Shown here piece after piece: positions 1 through 5,878 of a DNA stretch of 7,942 nt (the stretch's first letter is position 1; each line of letters opens with the position of its first letter). A model generated the notes under the pieces. That model was given only the letters and a program-made list of their open reading frames with translations. It did no database searches and was not told the DNA's origin. Source of the DNA: Verrucomicrobiota bacterium (GTDB taxonomy: Bacteria > Verrucomicrobiota > Verrucomicrobiia > Opitutales > Opitutaceae); contig JAEZSJ010000016.1 of the NCBI GenBank assembly GCA_023443985.1, forward strand, positions 1 to 7,942. The letters run 5' to 3'. The translations under genes were made by a program, and so were the position numbers.

Positions 1-2
1 TC

Positions 3-434
3 CAACAACGCCGCGACGGCCGCATGGCCGCGGTCCAGTTTCTCTATTCCTGGGAGCTCAACCGCCCCGAGGATCTCGCCCACGCCCTCGAGCTGTTCTT
101 CGCCGAGCAGGAGCAGCCGCGCGACCACTTCGCCTTCGGCGAGGAGCTCATCCACGGCGCGATCGAGCACATGTCGGAGATCGATGGACACATCCGCGGG
201 CTCGCCCAGAACTGGGACTTCGAGCGCATCGCCAAGATCGACCTGACGATCCTGCGCGTGGGCATCTACGAGATGCTGCACCGCAAGGACATCCCGCCGG
301 TGGTCTCGATCAACGAGGCGATCAACCTCTCCAAGCAGTTCTCCAACGCCGACGCGAAGCGCTTCATCAACGGCATCCTCGACCGTCTGAAGGACCAGCT
401 CGGCCGCGACGCCCGCAAGACGCAGGACGAGTGA
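3..434 (+). CDS. nusB: Transcription antitermination factor NusB (5' partial)
   Basis: NusB binds boxA RNA together with ribosomal protein S10 (NusE) and helps RNA polymerase antiterminate on rRNA operons. The reading frame is open to the window edge. Codons before the ATG at 24 read QQRRDGR, matching the Arg-rich RNA-binding N-terminus of the family, so the true start lies upstream and the ATG at 24 is internal. Typical landmarks follow: the helix AAVQFLYSWEL, then IAKIDLTILRVGIYEML, then the family signature PPVVSINEAINLSKQFSNADAKRFINGILD near the C-terminus (all positions within the last 80 residues). The visible length of about 143 residues is nearly the full family length, so only a short N-terminal piece is missing. 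The TGA stop at 432-434 is followed 28 nt later by the inverted repeat of the GxxExxY unit, so this gene's downstream linkage to ftsY may have been interrupted. Identification is secure from sequence motifs. Confidence 0.95.
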   Translation, partial: QQRRDGRMAAVQFLYSWELNRPEDLAHALELFFAEQEQPRDHFAFGEELIHGAIEHMSEIDGHIRGLAQNWDFERIAKIDLTILRVGIYEMLHRKDIPPVVSINEAINLSKQFSNADAKRFINGILDRLKDQLGRDARKTQDE

Positions 435-462
435 GGAATGTGGGCCGCATGGCGGACCGGAA

Positions 463-497
463 GAGGGAATGTGGAAATCAGGAAAACTGGAAACGAA
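463..497 (+). repeat. Left terminal inverted repeat of GxxExxY unit
   Basis: The first 20 bases (GAGGGAATGTGGAAATCAGG) are the exact reverse complement of 966-985. Including the next 15 bases, 31 of 35 match. The repeat is itself built of four 8-bp units: GGGAATGT, GGAAATCA, GGAAAACT and GGAAACGA (465-496). A shorter related copy, GAGGAATGTGG, lies outside at 433-443, overlapping the nusB stop. Confidence 0.8.
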
Positions 498-519
498 CAA
501 TTTTCTCCGCGACGCCGGC

Positions 520-909
520 ATGAACGATCTCGGCAACAAAGAGCTTAGCGGGCGCGTAATCGAGGCCGCGATCGAGGTGCACAAGGCATTAGGCCCGGGC
601 TTTCTCGAATCATTCTACGAGGAGGCCCTCTGCATCGAACTCACACATCGCGGCATTCGGTTCGAGCGCCAAAAGGCGGTTCCGATCACGTACCGAGGTG
701 TGCAGATCGGTGAGCATCGTGTCGACCTGCTGGTGGAGGGCGTTCTCCTGCTCGAGCTCAAGGCGGTGGCGACCATCGACGATGTCTTCTTCGCCATCGG
801 CCGCTCCTACCTGAAGGCACTCGGCCTGCGCGATGGTCTGATTCTCAACTTTGCGGCCATGCCTTTGGAAATCCGCCGCATCGGCCCCGGCCATACCCCG
901 GCTTCTTGA
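520..909 (+). CDS. GxxExxY family protein (PD-(D/E)XK nuclease-like fold)
   Basis: The protein belongs to the GxxExxY family, whose function is unknown but which is assigned to a PD-(D/E)XK nuclease-like fold. From the ATG at 520 it has 129 residues. It shows the family opening VIEAAIEVHKALGPG, the name-giving motif GFLESFY at 27-33, then a D-x9-E-x-K pattern (D69, E79, K81) that fits the nuclease metal site, and a C-terminal GLILNFA at 106-112. The Gln usually found in the helix between ELKAV and the YL pair is Ile here (I93, in FAIGRSYL), so activity is uncertain. An in-frame ATG at 469 would add 17 residues, but it lies inside the inverted repeat and precedes the conserved start, so I prefer 520. 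Neither start has a clear ribosome binding site. The stop at 907-909 is immediately followed by inner octamer repeats. Base composition differs from the neighbours, which suggests later arrival. Confidence 0.85.
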   Translation: MNDLGNKELSGRVIEAAIEVHKALGPGFLESFYEEALCIELTHRGIRFERQKAVPITYRGVQIGEHRVDLLVEGVLLLELKAVATIDDVFFAIGRSYLKALGLRDGLILNFAAMPLEIRRIGPGHTPAS

Positions 910-927
910 TTTCCTGTTTTCCGCATT
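904..927 (-). repeat. Inner octamer repeats, right side of GxxExxY unit
   Basis: Read on the minus strand, this stretch gives GGAAAACA followed by GGAAATCA, then AGAAGC. These are the same 8-bp units that make up the terminal repeats, here overlapping the stop codon of the GxxExxY gene. A degenerate further copy (GGAAAGAA on the minus strand) lies outside the unit at about 1002-1009. Confidence 0.55.
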
Positions 928-950
928 GCTCGTTCCGGGATCGGAGTCCC

Positions 951-985
951 TCCGTTTCCTGATTCCCTGATTTCCACATTCCCTC
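951..985 (-). repeat. Right terminal inverted repeat of GxxExxY unit
   Basis: On the minus strand, reading from 985, it gives the units GGGAATGT, GGAAATCA, GGGAATCA and GGAAACGG in perfect 8-bp phase. The outer 20 bases are an exact inverted copy of 463-482. It ends 31 nt before the ftsY start, so it must sit in or near the ftsY leader. Confidence 0.8.
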
Positions 986-1016
986 ATCCGAATAGTTCGC
1001 CTTCTTTCCTCATTCG

Positions 1017-1937
1017 ATGTTCGGCCTTTTCAAGAAATTCAAAGACGGGCTCACCAAGACGGCGCAGAGGCTCGTCGCCAGTGTCGGCGGGCTGTTCGGC
1101 CAGAAGCCCATCGACGCCGCCACCCTCGACCAGCTCGAGGAGGCGCTCTACGGCGCCGACTTCGGCGTCGAGACCACTGCCGAGATCCTGGACGAGATCC
1201 GCGCCGCGTATAAGAAGGACAAGAACCTCCACGGCAAGGAGGCTGCCGCCATCGGCGCCGCCGTCCTGCGCCGCGTGCTCGCCGGCTCCGAGGGCGTGCT
1301 CGGCCCGGTGGGCGACAAACCCACCGTCATCGCCCTCATCGGCGTGAACGGCTCGGGCAAGACCACCACCTGCGCGAAACTCGCCTGGCGGCTCAAGCAG
1401 GACGCCGCGAGCGTCACCGTCGGTGCCTGCGACACCTTCCGCGCCGCCGCCAACGAGCAGCTCCGCACCTGGTGCGACCGGCTTGAGCTCGAGCTCGTCG
1501 CGAGCCAGCACGGAGCCGACTCCGCCGCGGTCGCTTTCGACGCCATGGCCGCCGCCAAGGCGCGCGGCCGCAACTACGTGCTTCTGGATACAGCCGGCCG
1601 GCTTCACACGAAGTCGAACCTCATGGACGAACTGGCGAAGGTCCGCCGTGTCCTCCAGAAGCACGATCCGTCCGCCCCGCACCATAGCTGGCTCGTGATC
1701 GACGGCTCCCACGGCGCCAACGCCCTCGAGCAGGCCAAGGAGTTCCACCGCGCGTTCGGCCTCACCGGCCTGGTCGTCACCAAGCTCGACGGCACCGCCC
1801 GCGGCGGTGCGCTGGTCGGCATCTACCGCCAGCTCAAGCTGCCGGTCTATTTCCTCGGCTTCGGCGAGCAGCCCGAGGACCTCCAGCCCTATTCGGTCGA
1901 CAACTACGTGAAGGCCGTTTTCGGCCTCGAGAGCTGA
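1017..1937 (+). CDS. ftsY: Signal recognition particle receptor FtsY
   Basis: FtsY is the SRP receptor GTPase that docks Ffh-ribosome-nascent chain complexes at the inner membrane. The 306-residue product begins MFGLFKKFKDGL, a basic amphipathic helix expected to contact the membrane, and has no long acidic A domain, so it is essentially a compact NG protein. The N domain covers about 20-100. The G domain has the P-loop GVNGSGKTT (109-117), DTFRAAA (139-145), DTAGR (191-195), TKLDG (255-259) and the closing GFGEQPEDLQPY (281-292). The usual DATTGQNA segment reads DGSHGANA here (229-236), a variant loop in an otherwise canonical protein. The ATG at 1017 fits the family N-terminus. No Shine-Dalgarno sequence is visible before it, and the inserted repeat unit ends only 31 nt upstream, so its expression may now depend on sequence brought in or altered by that unit. 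Confidence 0.97.
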   Translation: MFGLFKKFKDGLTKTAQRLVASVGGLFGQKPIDAATLDQLEEALYGADFGVETTAEILDEIRAAYKKDKNLHGKEAAAIGAAVLRRVLAGSEGVLGPVGDKPTVIALIGVNGSGKTTTCAKLAWRLKQDAASVTVGACDTFRAAANEQLRTWCDRLELELVASQHGADSAAVAFDAMAAAKARGRNYVLLDTAGRLHTKSNLMDELAKVRRVLQKHDPSAPHHSWLVIDGSHGANALEQAKEFHRAFGLTGLVVTKLDGTARGGALVGIYRQLKLPVYFLGFGEQPEDLQPYSVDNYVKAVFGLES

Positions 1938-1965
1938 GGCGGCGCCCCCGGCCGGTCCCGCCGCC
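1938..1965 (+). terminator. Possible hairpin after ftsY
   Basis: Directly after the ftsY stop, GGCGGCG (1938-1944) can pair with CGCCGCC (1959-1965), giving a 7-bp all-GC stem around a 14-nt loop. There is no T-run after it, so it is not a standard intrinsic terminator. It could attenuate transcription, or be an accident of the high GC content. Confidence 0.3.
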
Positions 1966-2009
1966 CCGCGGCCACCGGCGTACCACGGTTGAACCGCCCC
2001 GTTGCCGCG

Positions 2010-2552
2010 ATGAAGACGATCGCTTCGTTCAACAACCCCATCGAGGCGGAGATGGCGTGCGCGTTTCTCCGCGACGAGGGTTTCGCCGCGGACCTCACGA
2101 ATCTCGCGGCACAGGCGGCGGTGCTCGGCGCCTTCAACCCGCTTTCGACCCTCGAGCTCAAGGTGCCAGTTGCGGAGGTCGACGAGGCGGTGCGCTGCCT
2201 GCGCGCCTGGAGAACGGCGCCGGTCGCCGCCGTCTCTCATGAAGAGAATCCTGCCGCTGCGCCTGCGGAACCCGAACGCCGCGCCGCGCCGCGCTACATC
2301 GGCTACGATGCCACCGACTGGAACGCGCGCGAGCGCCGGGTCGAGCGCGCCTACCGCTGCACGATCCTCGGACCGCTGATCCCCGGTCCCTTCGTCACCT
2401 GGTATGGGATGTACTGCCTGGTGCTGGCGTGGGGTGGTGCGGAGCCGTTGCGTTTCGACCTTCGCCGGAAGCTGCGGATTGCCACGGTGGTCGGTTCGCT
2501 TCTCACCGTCGCTTGGTTGGTGCTCGGGGCGGTGGTGCTCGCGCGGTGGTGA
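2010..2552 (+). CDS. DUF2007-like domain protein with two C-terminal membrane segments
   Basis: The 180-residue product has an N-terminal domain resembling DUF2007, a small ferredoxin-like domain annotated as a putative signal transducing protein. The pattern is MKTIASFNNPIEAEMACAFLRDEGF, then LELKVPVAEVDEAVRCLRAW (1-67), where the usual text is movement of a residue pair across two beta-alpha units. An Ala/Pro/Glu-rich linker (about 70-95) follows, then a charged stretch with RYIGYD, and two hydrophobic segments (about 119-141 and 157-178), the protein ending at the second. It should be anchored in the inner membrane with the DUF2007 domain in the cytoplasm. I chose the ATG at 2010 because the domain begins there. 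An in-frame TTG at 1989 would add seven residues. Neither has a clear ribosome binding site. The stop is 6 nt before the methyltransferase start, so the two are probably cotranscribed. The function is unknown. Confidence 0.75.
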   Translation: MKTIASFNNPIEAEMACAFLRDEGFAADLTNLAAQAAVLGAFNPLSTLELKVPVAEVDEAVRCLRAWRTAPVAAVSHEENPAAAPAEPERRAAPRYIGYDATDWNARERRVERAYRCTILGPLIPGPFVTWYGMYCLVLAWGGAEPLRFDLRRKLRIATVVGSLLTVAWLVLGAVVLARW

Positions 2553-2558
2553 GGCGCG

Positions 2559-3920
2559 TTGCGGCCCGCCCCGTCTTCCGCCTCGCGTTCGGCCCGCGGC
2601 TGGGCTCAATCGGCGCCCTTGAAGCCCGAGCCCGAATTTCCCGACGAGTTCTCCGTTGAAGCCGAAGCCGCCGCGCGCCGCGGCGGGCGTTTTGCGCCCC
2701 AGCCGCCGCCCGCCCCGATCGACCGCTCGCAGTGGCAGACGCCGTGGGTGCAGCTGAAGTTCTTCACGTTCCAGCCGCAGATCTACCCGAAGATGATCCG
2801 CGCGAATTCGCCCGACGCGCGCGCCGGCGACCTCGTGCACGTCTACGACAAGCTCGGCAAACGGCTCGGCGTCGGTCTCTGGAACAAGAAGGCCAACGTG
2901 CCGCTGCGCATCGTGCGCTTCAGCGCCGAACCGGTGGGCGAGGAGTACTTCGCGGAGGCGATCCGCCGCGCCGTGGCCCTGCGCCGCGAGATGCTCAAGC
3001 TCGATGCCGTCACGAACACCTACCGCGTGATCAACTCCGACGGCGACGGCCTGAGCGGCCTCACCATCGACCGGCACGGCGACACGCTGTTCATCGACGT
3101 CTACTCGCTCGGCCTCCTCCAGCGCCTGCCGAAATGGATCCCGCTGCTTCACGAAGCCGTGGGCACCAAGCACCACATCGTGCAGGTCGACGACGAGGTC
3201 GCGCATTGGGAAGGCATCCGCCCGGTGATGCTCGATCCGCTCGTCGACGAGGACGCCCCGCGGCGCGTGAAGGTGCGCGAGCACGGCGTGACGTTCGAGG
3301 TCGACTTCGAGGAGGGACACAAGACCGGGTTCTTCTGCGACCAGCGGGACAACCGCCGCCGCTTCGCCGAGTTCACGAAGGGCGCGCGCGTGCTCGACCT
3401 CTGCTGTTACACCGGCGGCTTCGCCATCGCGGCCAAGGTCCACGGCGGCGCCGAGGAGGTGACCGGCGTCGACCTCGACGAGACCGCGATCGAACAGGCC
3501 AAGCGCAACGCGAACCTCAACAACGCCCGCATCAAGTGGGTGCACGCCGACACGTTCTCCTATGCCCGCCAGATGCAGAAGAACGGCGAGCAATGGGACG
3601 CCGTGGTGCTCGACCCGCCGAAGTTCGTGCTCAGCCGCGATCTCGAGGACGACGACGGACCGCTCGCCGGTCGCCGCCGGTATGAGGACATCAACCACCT
3701 CGGCCTCGGCCTGGTGAAGCCCGGCGGGCTGTTCGTGACGTGCTCCTGCTCCGGCCTCGTGACGCTCGACCAGTTCGAGGAGTACGTGATCAAGGCCGCG
3801 CACCGCCACAACCGCCGTCTCCAGATTTTCGACCGAACCGGCCCCGGCGCCGACCACCCGGTGTATTCGAATTGCCTTGAGAGCCGTTACCTGAAGGTCC
3901 TCTGGGCCAAGGTGGTCTGA
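2559..3920 (+). CDS. rlmI: RlmI-type class I SAM-dependent rRNA (cytosine-C5) methyltransferase
   Basis: Resembles RlmI, which methylates C5 of a cytosine in 23S rRNA (C1962 in E. coli). Numbering from the TTG at 2559 (453 residues): a Pro/Ala-rich N-terminal stretch (1-60) with no recognisable domain, a PUA-like RNA-binding domain (about 70-121, with AGDLVHVYDKLGKRLGVG), a central RlmI-type domain (about 125-235), then GHKTGFFCDQRDNR (253-266), the SAM-binding loop VLDLCCYTGGFAI (278-290), acidic GVDLD (303-307), DPPKF (352-356) and CSCSGL (395-400) carrying the cysteine expected to be catalytic. The start is uncertain. The preceding gene's stop at 2550 is in the same frame, and no ATG occurs before residue 79. 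TTG at 2559 has GGTGAGG four nt upstream. A second TTG at 2619 would remove 20 residues. The symbol is by family resemblance; the target base is inferred. Confidence 0.88.
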   Translation: MRPAPSSASRSARGWAQSAPLKPEPEFPDEFSVEAEAAARRGGRFAPQPPPAPIDRSQWQTPWVQLKFFTFQPQIYPKMIRANSPDARAGDLVHVYDKLGKRLGVGLWNKKANVPLRIVRFSAEPVGEEYFAEAIRRAVALRREMLKLDAVTNTYRVINSDGDGLSGLTIDRHGDTLFIDVYSLGLLQRLPKWIPLLHEAVGTKHHIVQVDDEVAHWEGIRPVMLDPLVDEDAPRRVKVREHGVTFEVDFEEGHKTGFFCDQRDNRRRFAEFTKGARVLDLCCYTGGFAIAAKVHGGAEEVTGVDLDETAIEQAKRNANLNNARIKWVHADTFSYARQMQKNGEQWDAVVLDPPKFVLSRDLEDDDGPLAGRRRYEDINHLGLGLVKPGGLFVTCSCSGLVTLDQFEEYVIKAAHRHNRRLQIFDRTGPGADHPVYSNCLESRYLKVLWAKVV

Positions 3921-3986
3921 GCGCCCGAGCCTGCAACGGCCGGCACCGGGGCGAGGGCCGAAGCGGCCGCCGCCCGCGGCGAGCGC
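3921..3986. other. Convergent intergenic junction
   Basis: Sixty-six bases separate the stop of the methyltransferase (plus) from the stop of homospermidine synthase (minus). The sequence is nearly all G and C. Short stems are possible: GCCGC/GCGGC with a 5-nt loop at 3966-3980, and CGGCC/GGCCG at 3937-3960. No T-run flanks either of them, so no intrinsic terminator can be called with confidence. Termination may be Rho-dependent. Confidence 0.4.
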
Positions 3987-5435
3987 TCACTGGGTGAAGA
4001 GGAAGTTGCGGAACTGCCACGGGTCCTCGTGGTCGGGTTGCGCGGCCGGGTTCTCGGCGAAGTGCACCCGATGCCGTTGCAGCGGCGTCCACTCGGAGCG
4101 CGCGGAGACCACGCGGCCGAGATAGGGTCGGGCATCGCGCAGGATCTCCTCGTGCGGCAGATCCTCGGGGAAACAGAAGCCGCGCCGCGGATTGCGCTCG
4201 GCCCAGAGGACCGCGGCGAGCACGCCGGCGGCGACCTGCACCGCGGTGGCGTTCACGTGCGGCACGCAGCGCCGGGCCTGCGCGATCGAGAGGATGCTGC
4301 CGGTCCACCACGATTTGAACGGATGGCCCATGAGCAGCGCACCGAAGAGGTCGGTGCCGGTGGTGATCTCGTCGGCGAGGATCCGCTGGCGCGGGTGCAT
4401 CTCGTACTCGCGGCACCGCAGCTCGTGGAGCGAGATCATCGAGTCGTTGCAAGGCAGATACGCATAATGGACGGTGGGCCGGTAGACCGGCACGCCGTCG
4501 CGGCGCACGGTGAGGGCGTGGGAGATGCCGAACGATTCCCCGTGGGTGACGACCATGCCGACGATGTCCTGCCCGGGCACCCAGGAGCGCACGAACGTGT
4601 TGAGCCCCATCCGCGGGAGGATGACCTGGTTGCGCGGGCCCGGCTCGGGCACGATCGCGTGCGGGGGCAGCTCCCGTTCGTGCGTGCCCCAGCCGAGTTC
4701 GCTGGGCGAGATCGACTCGTCCCACATCCCCTGGATGGCCCACGTGCCGACGAACTCGTCGGTGGGCTTCGGGGTGGCGGCCCGCTGGGTGTCCCACTCG
4801 CTGCAGTGGATGACCCGCACCTCGAGCGCCTGGGCGAGCGGGGCGAACTGCCGCCGGCGCAGCGCGTCCTGCACCTCGCGGCGCCGGGGACCGGAGACGC
4901 GGTCCTCCTTCAACGCGGCCCGCGCGATCTCGATCAGGCCGCGTTTCACGAAATGGGAGACCAGCCCGGGGTTGGCCCCGTGGTCGATGATGGCGGTGGG
5001 GCCGTTGCGCCAGCCCTTCACCAGCTCGAGCAGGCGCACGTAGCGGGAGTATAGAGACTTCTGGTACAGCGACTGCGCCTGCATCTCATCCTGGGGATCC
5101 CAGGACTCCACGGAGGCGTTGACGTAGCGCACCCCGTGGTGATGGGCCCATTGGAGGATCTCGAAACAGTCGATGCTCCAGGCGAGGTCGATGATCAGAC
5201 CGCCTTCGCCCACATGGGTGGAGAGCAGGCGCGCGAGGTTGGAGGGCACCACGCGTTCGCGCACGAAGCACAGTCCGCGGCGAATCCACGGCTTGAGCAC
5301 GCGGCGGCGGTCGGCGAAGTCGATGACCGTGATCTCGGCCGGCCGGAGCCCGAGGCGCTGCACGAGCAGCGGCAGGAGGGCCTGGGCGACGATGCCGAAC
5401 CCGGTGATCAGGACGCGTCGCTGGGCGGACTTCAC
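3987..5435 (-). CDS. hss: Homospermidine synthase (saccharopine dehydrogenase-like)
   Basis: Makes sym-homospermidine from putrescine (or from spermidine and putrescine) through NAD-dependent aminobutyl transfer in the cytoplasm. The 482-residue length matches bacterial homospermidine synthases. Features: a Rossmann start VLITGFGIVAQALLPLL (8-24), ITVIDFADRR (35-44), DLAWSIDC (83-90), NASVESW (106-112), the characteristic HGANPGLVSHF (152-162) and GWGTHE (248-253). These residues line the active site in characterised family members. The protein is not the shorter carboxynorspermidine dehydrogenase of the same superfamily. It starts with GTG at 5435, overlapping the rnk-like stop by 4 nt (GTGA). 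GGAGG on the minus strand at 5450-5446 lies 10 nt upstream and can serve as ribosome binding site. It is the last gene of the minus-strand run. Identification is strong; the exact donor substrate is inferred. Confidence 0.9.
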   Translation of the reverse strand: MKSAQRRVLITGFGIVAQALLPLLVQRLGLRPAEITVIDFADRRRVLKPWIRRGLCFVRERVVPSNLARLLSTHVGEGGLIIDLAWSIDCFEILQWAHHHGVRYVNASVESWDPQDEMQAQSLYQKSLYSRYVRLLELVKGWRNGPTAIIDHGANPGLVSHFVKRGLIEIARAALKEDRVSGPRRREVQDALRRRQFAPLAQALEVRVIHCSEWDTQRAATPKPTDEFVGTWAIQGMWDESISPSELGWGTHERELPPHAIVPEPGPRNQVILPRMGLNTFVRSWVPGQDIVGMVVTHGESFGISHALTVRRDGVPVYRPTVHYAYLPCNDSMISLHELRCREYEMHPRQRILADEITTGTDLFGALLMGHPFKSWWTGSILSIAQARRCVPHVNATAVQVAAGVLAAVLWAERNPRRGFCFPEDLPHEEILRDARPYLGRVVSARSEWTPLQRHRVHFAENPAAQPDHEDPWQFRNFLFTQ

Positions 5436-5878
5436 GGCCGCACCCCCTCCGAGAGGGCGGCGCCGTGCAGCAGGCGGGTGAGGAACGCATCAGCGGGCTC
5501 CCCGCCGGTCGGGGCCTCGCCGGGCACGACGCTTTCGATCCGCAGGCGGCGGGCGCCCCCGGGCGTGGGCCACGAGACCTCGTCGCCCTCGCGGTAGCCG
5601 AGCAGCGCGGTGCCGATGGGCGAGAGCACGGAGAGGCGGCGCTGCTCGGAGTCCGCATGCTGGGGCAGCGTGAGGGTGTACTCCTCGCTCTCGCCGGAAT
5701 CGAGGTCGAGGAAGCGGACGCGCGAGTTCATGGCGACGATGTCGCGCGGGAACTGCTCGCGGGGGAGCACGGTGGCCTGGGCGAGCTCGTCGCGCAGGAG
5801 CGCGCGACCCTCGGCGCGTGGCTGGCGGGCGGCGAGCAGTTGCAGTTGCTGGTAATCGTCTTGGCGGAGGTGGATCAT
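5432..5878 (-). CDS. Rnk-like GreA/GreB C-terminal domain protein
   Basis: The 148-residue protein matches the Rnk family (named regulator of nucleoside diphosphate kinase), which carries a GreA/GreB C-terminal FKBP-like domain that binds RNA polymerase. In this family the coiled coil needed for transcript cleavage is short or lacking. A helical N-terminus (1-40, DDYQQLQLLAARQ) precedes the domain at about 42-118. That domain has IVAMNSRVRFLDLDSGESEEYTLTLP, then RRLSVLSPIGTALLGYREGDEVSWPTPGG, a very typical Rnk/GreA pattern. A 30-residue tail follows. The ATG at 5878 overlaps the stop of the upstream reductase-like gene (ATGA), and no Shine-Dalgarno sequence is visible, so translation probably depends on coupling. 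Its own stop overlaps the GTG of homospermidine synthase. Its role in this operon is not known. The family assignment is confident; the regulatory target is not. Confidence 0.85.
   Translation of the reverse strand: MIHLRQDDYQQLQLLAARQPRAEGRALLRDELAQATVLPREQFPRDIVAMNSRVRFLDLDSGESEEYTLTLPQHADSEQRRLSVLSPIGTALLGYREGDEVSWPTPGGARRLRIESVVPGEAPTGGEPADAFLTRLLHGAALSEGVRP

Larger units (their letters stand above)
463..985. mobile_element. Inverted-repeat-bounded cassette carrying a GxxExxY gene
   Basis: A 523-bp unit between nusB and ftsY is bounded by a perfect 20-bp inverted repeat (463-482 and 966-985). The match continues inward imperfectly, so that 31 of 35 positions pair (463-497 against 951-985). 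It holds one gene and is visibly richer in A/T, with AAA and TTT runs, than the genes on either side. No transposase or integrase is inside, and I find no convincing target-site duplication: CCGGAA before the left end and CCGAA after the right end are only loosely alike. The interpretation as a non-autonomous inserted cassette is inference. The repeat itself is read directly from the sequence. Confidence 0.5.

Noticed and set aside
457..992. CCGGAA / CCGAA as a target-site duplication around the cassette
   Set aside because: The two are not identical and not directly abutting the repeat ends in the same register, so they do not support a duplication.
984..3857. 957-codon open frame on the minus strand
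   Set aside because: It lies antisense to ftsY, the DUF2007-like gene and the methyltransferase, all with clear family motifs. Its product is low-complexity and rich in Arg, Val, Ala and Glu, as expected when the opposite strand of GC-rich codons is read. It runs across three genes and ends in the inverted repeat.
3966..3988. Short GC stems and the GAGCGCTC palindrome at the convergent junction
   Set aside because: Stems are only 5 bp, no T-run follows, and many such stems occur by chance at this base composition.
4029..5054. 341-codon open frame on the plus strand opposite homospermidine synthase
   Set aside because: Antisense to a gene with strong motifs, and the translation has no recognisable domain, so it is a GC-driven shadow.
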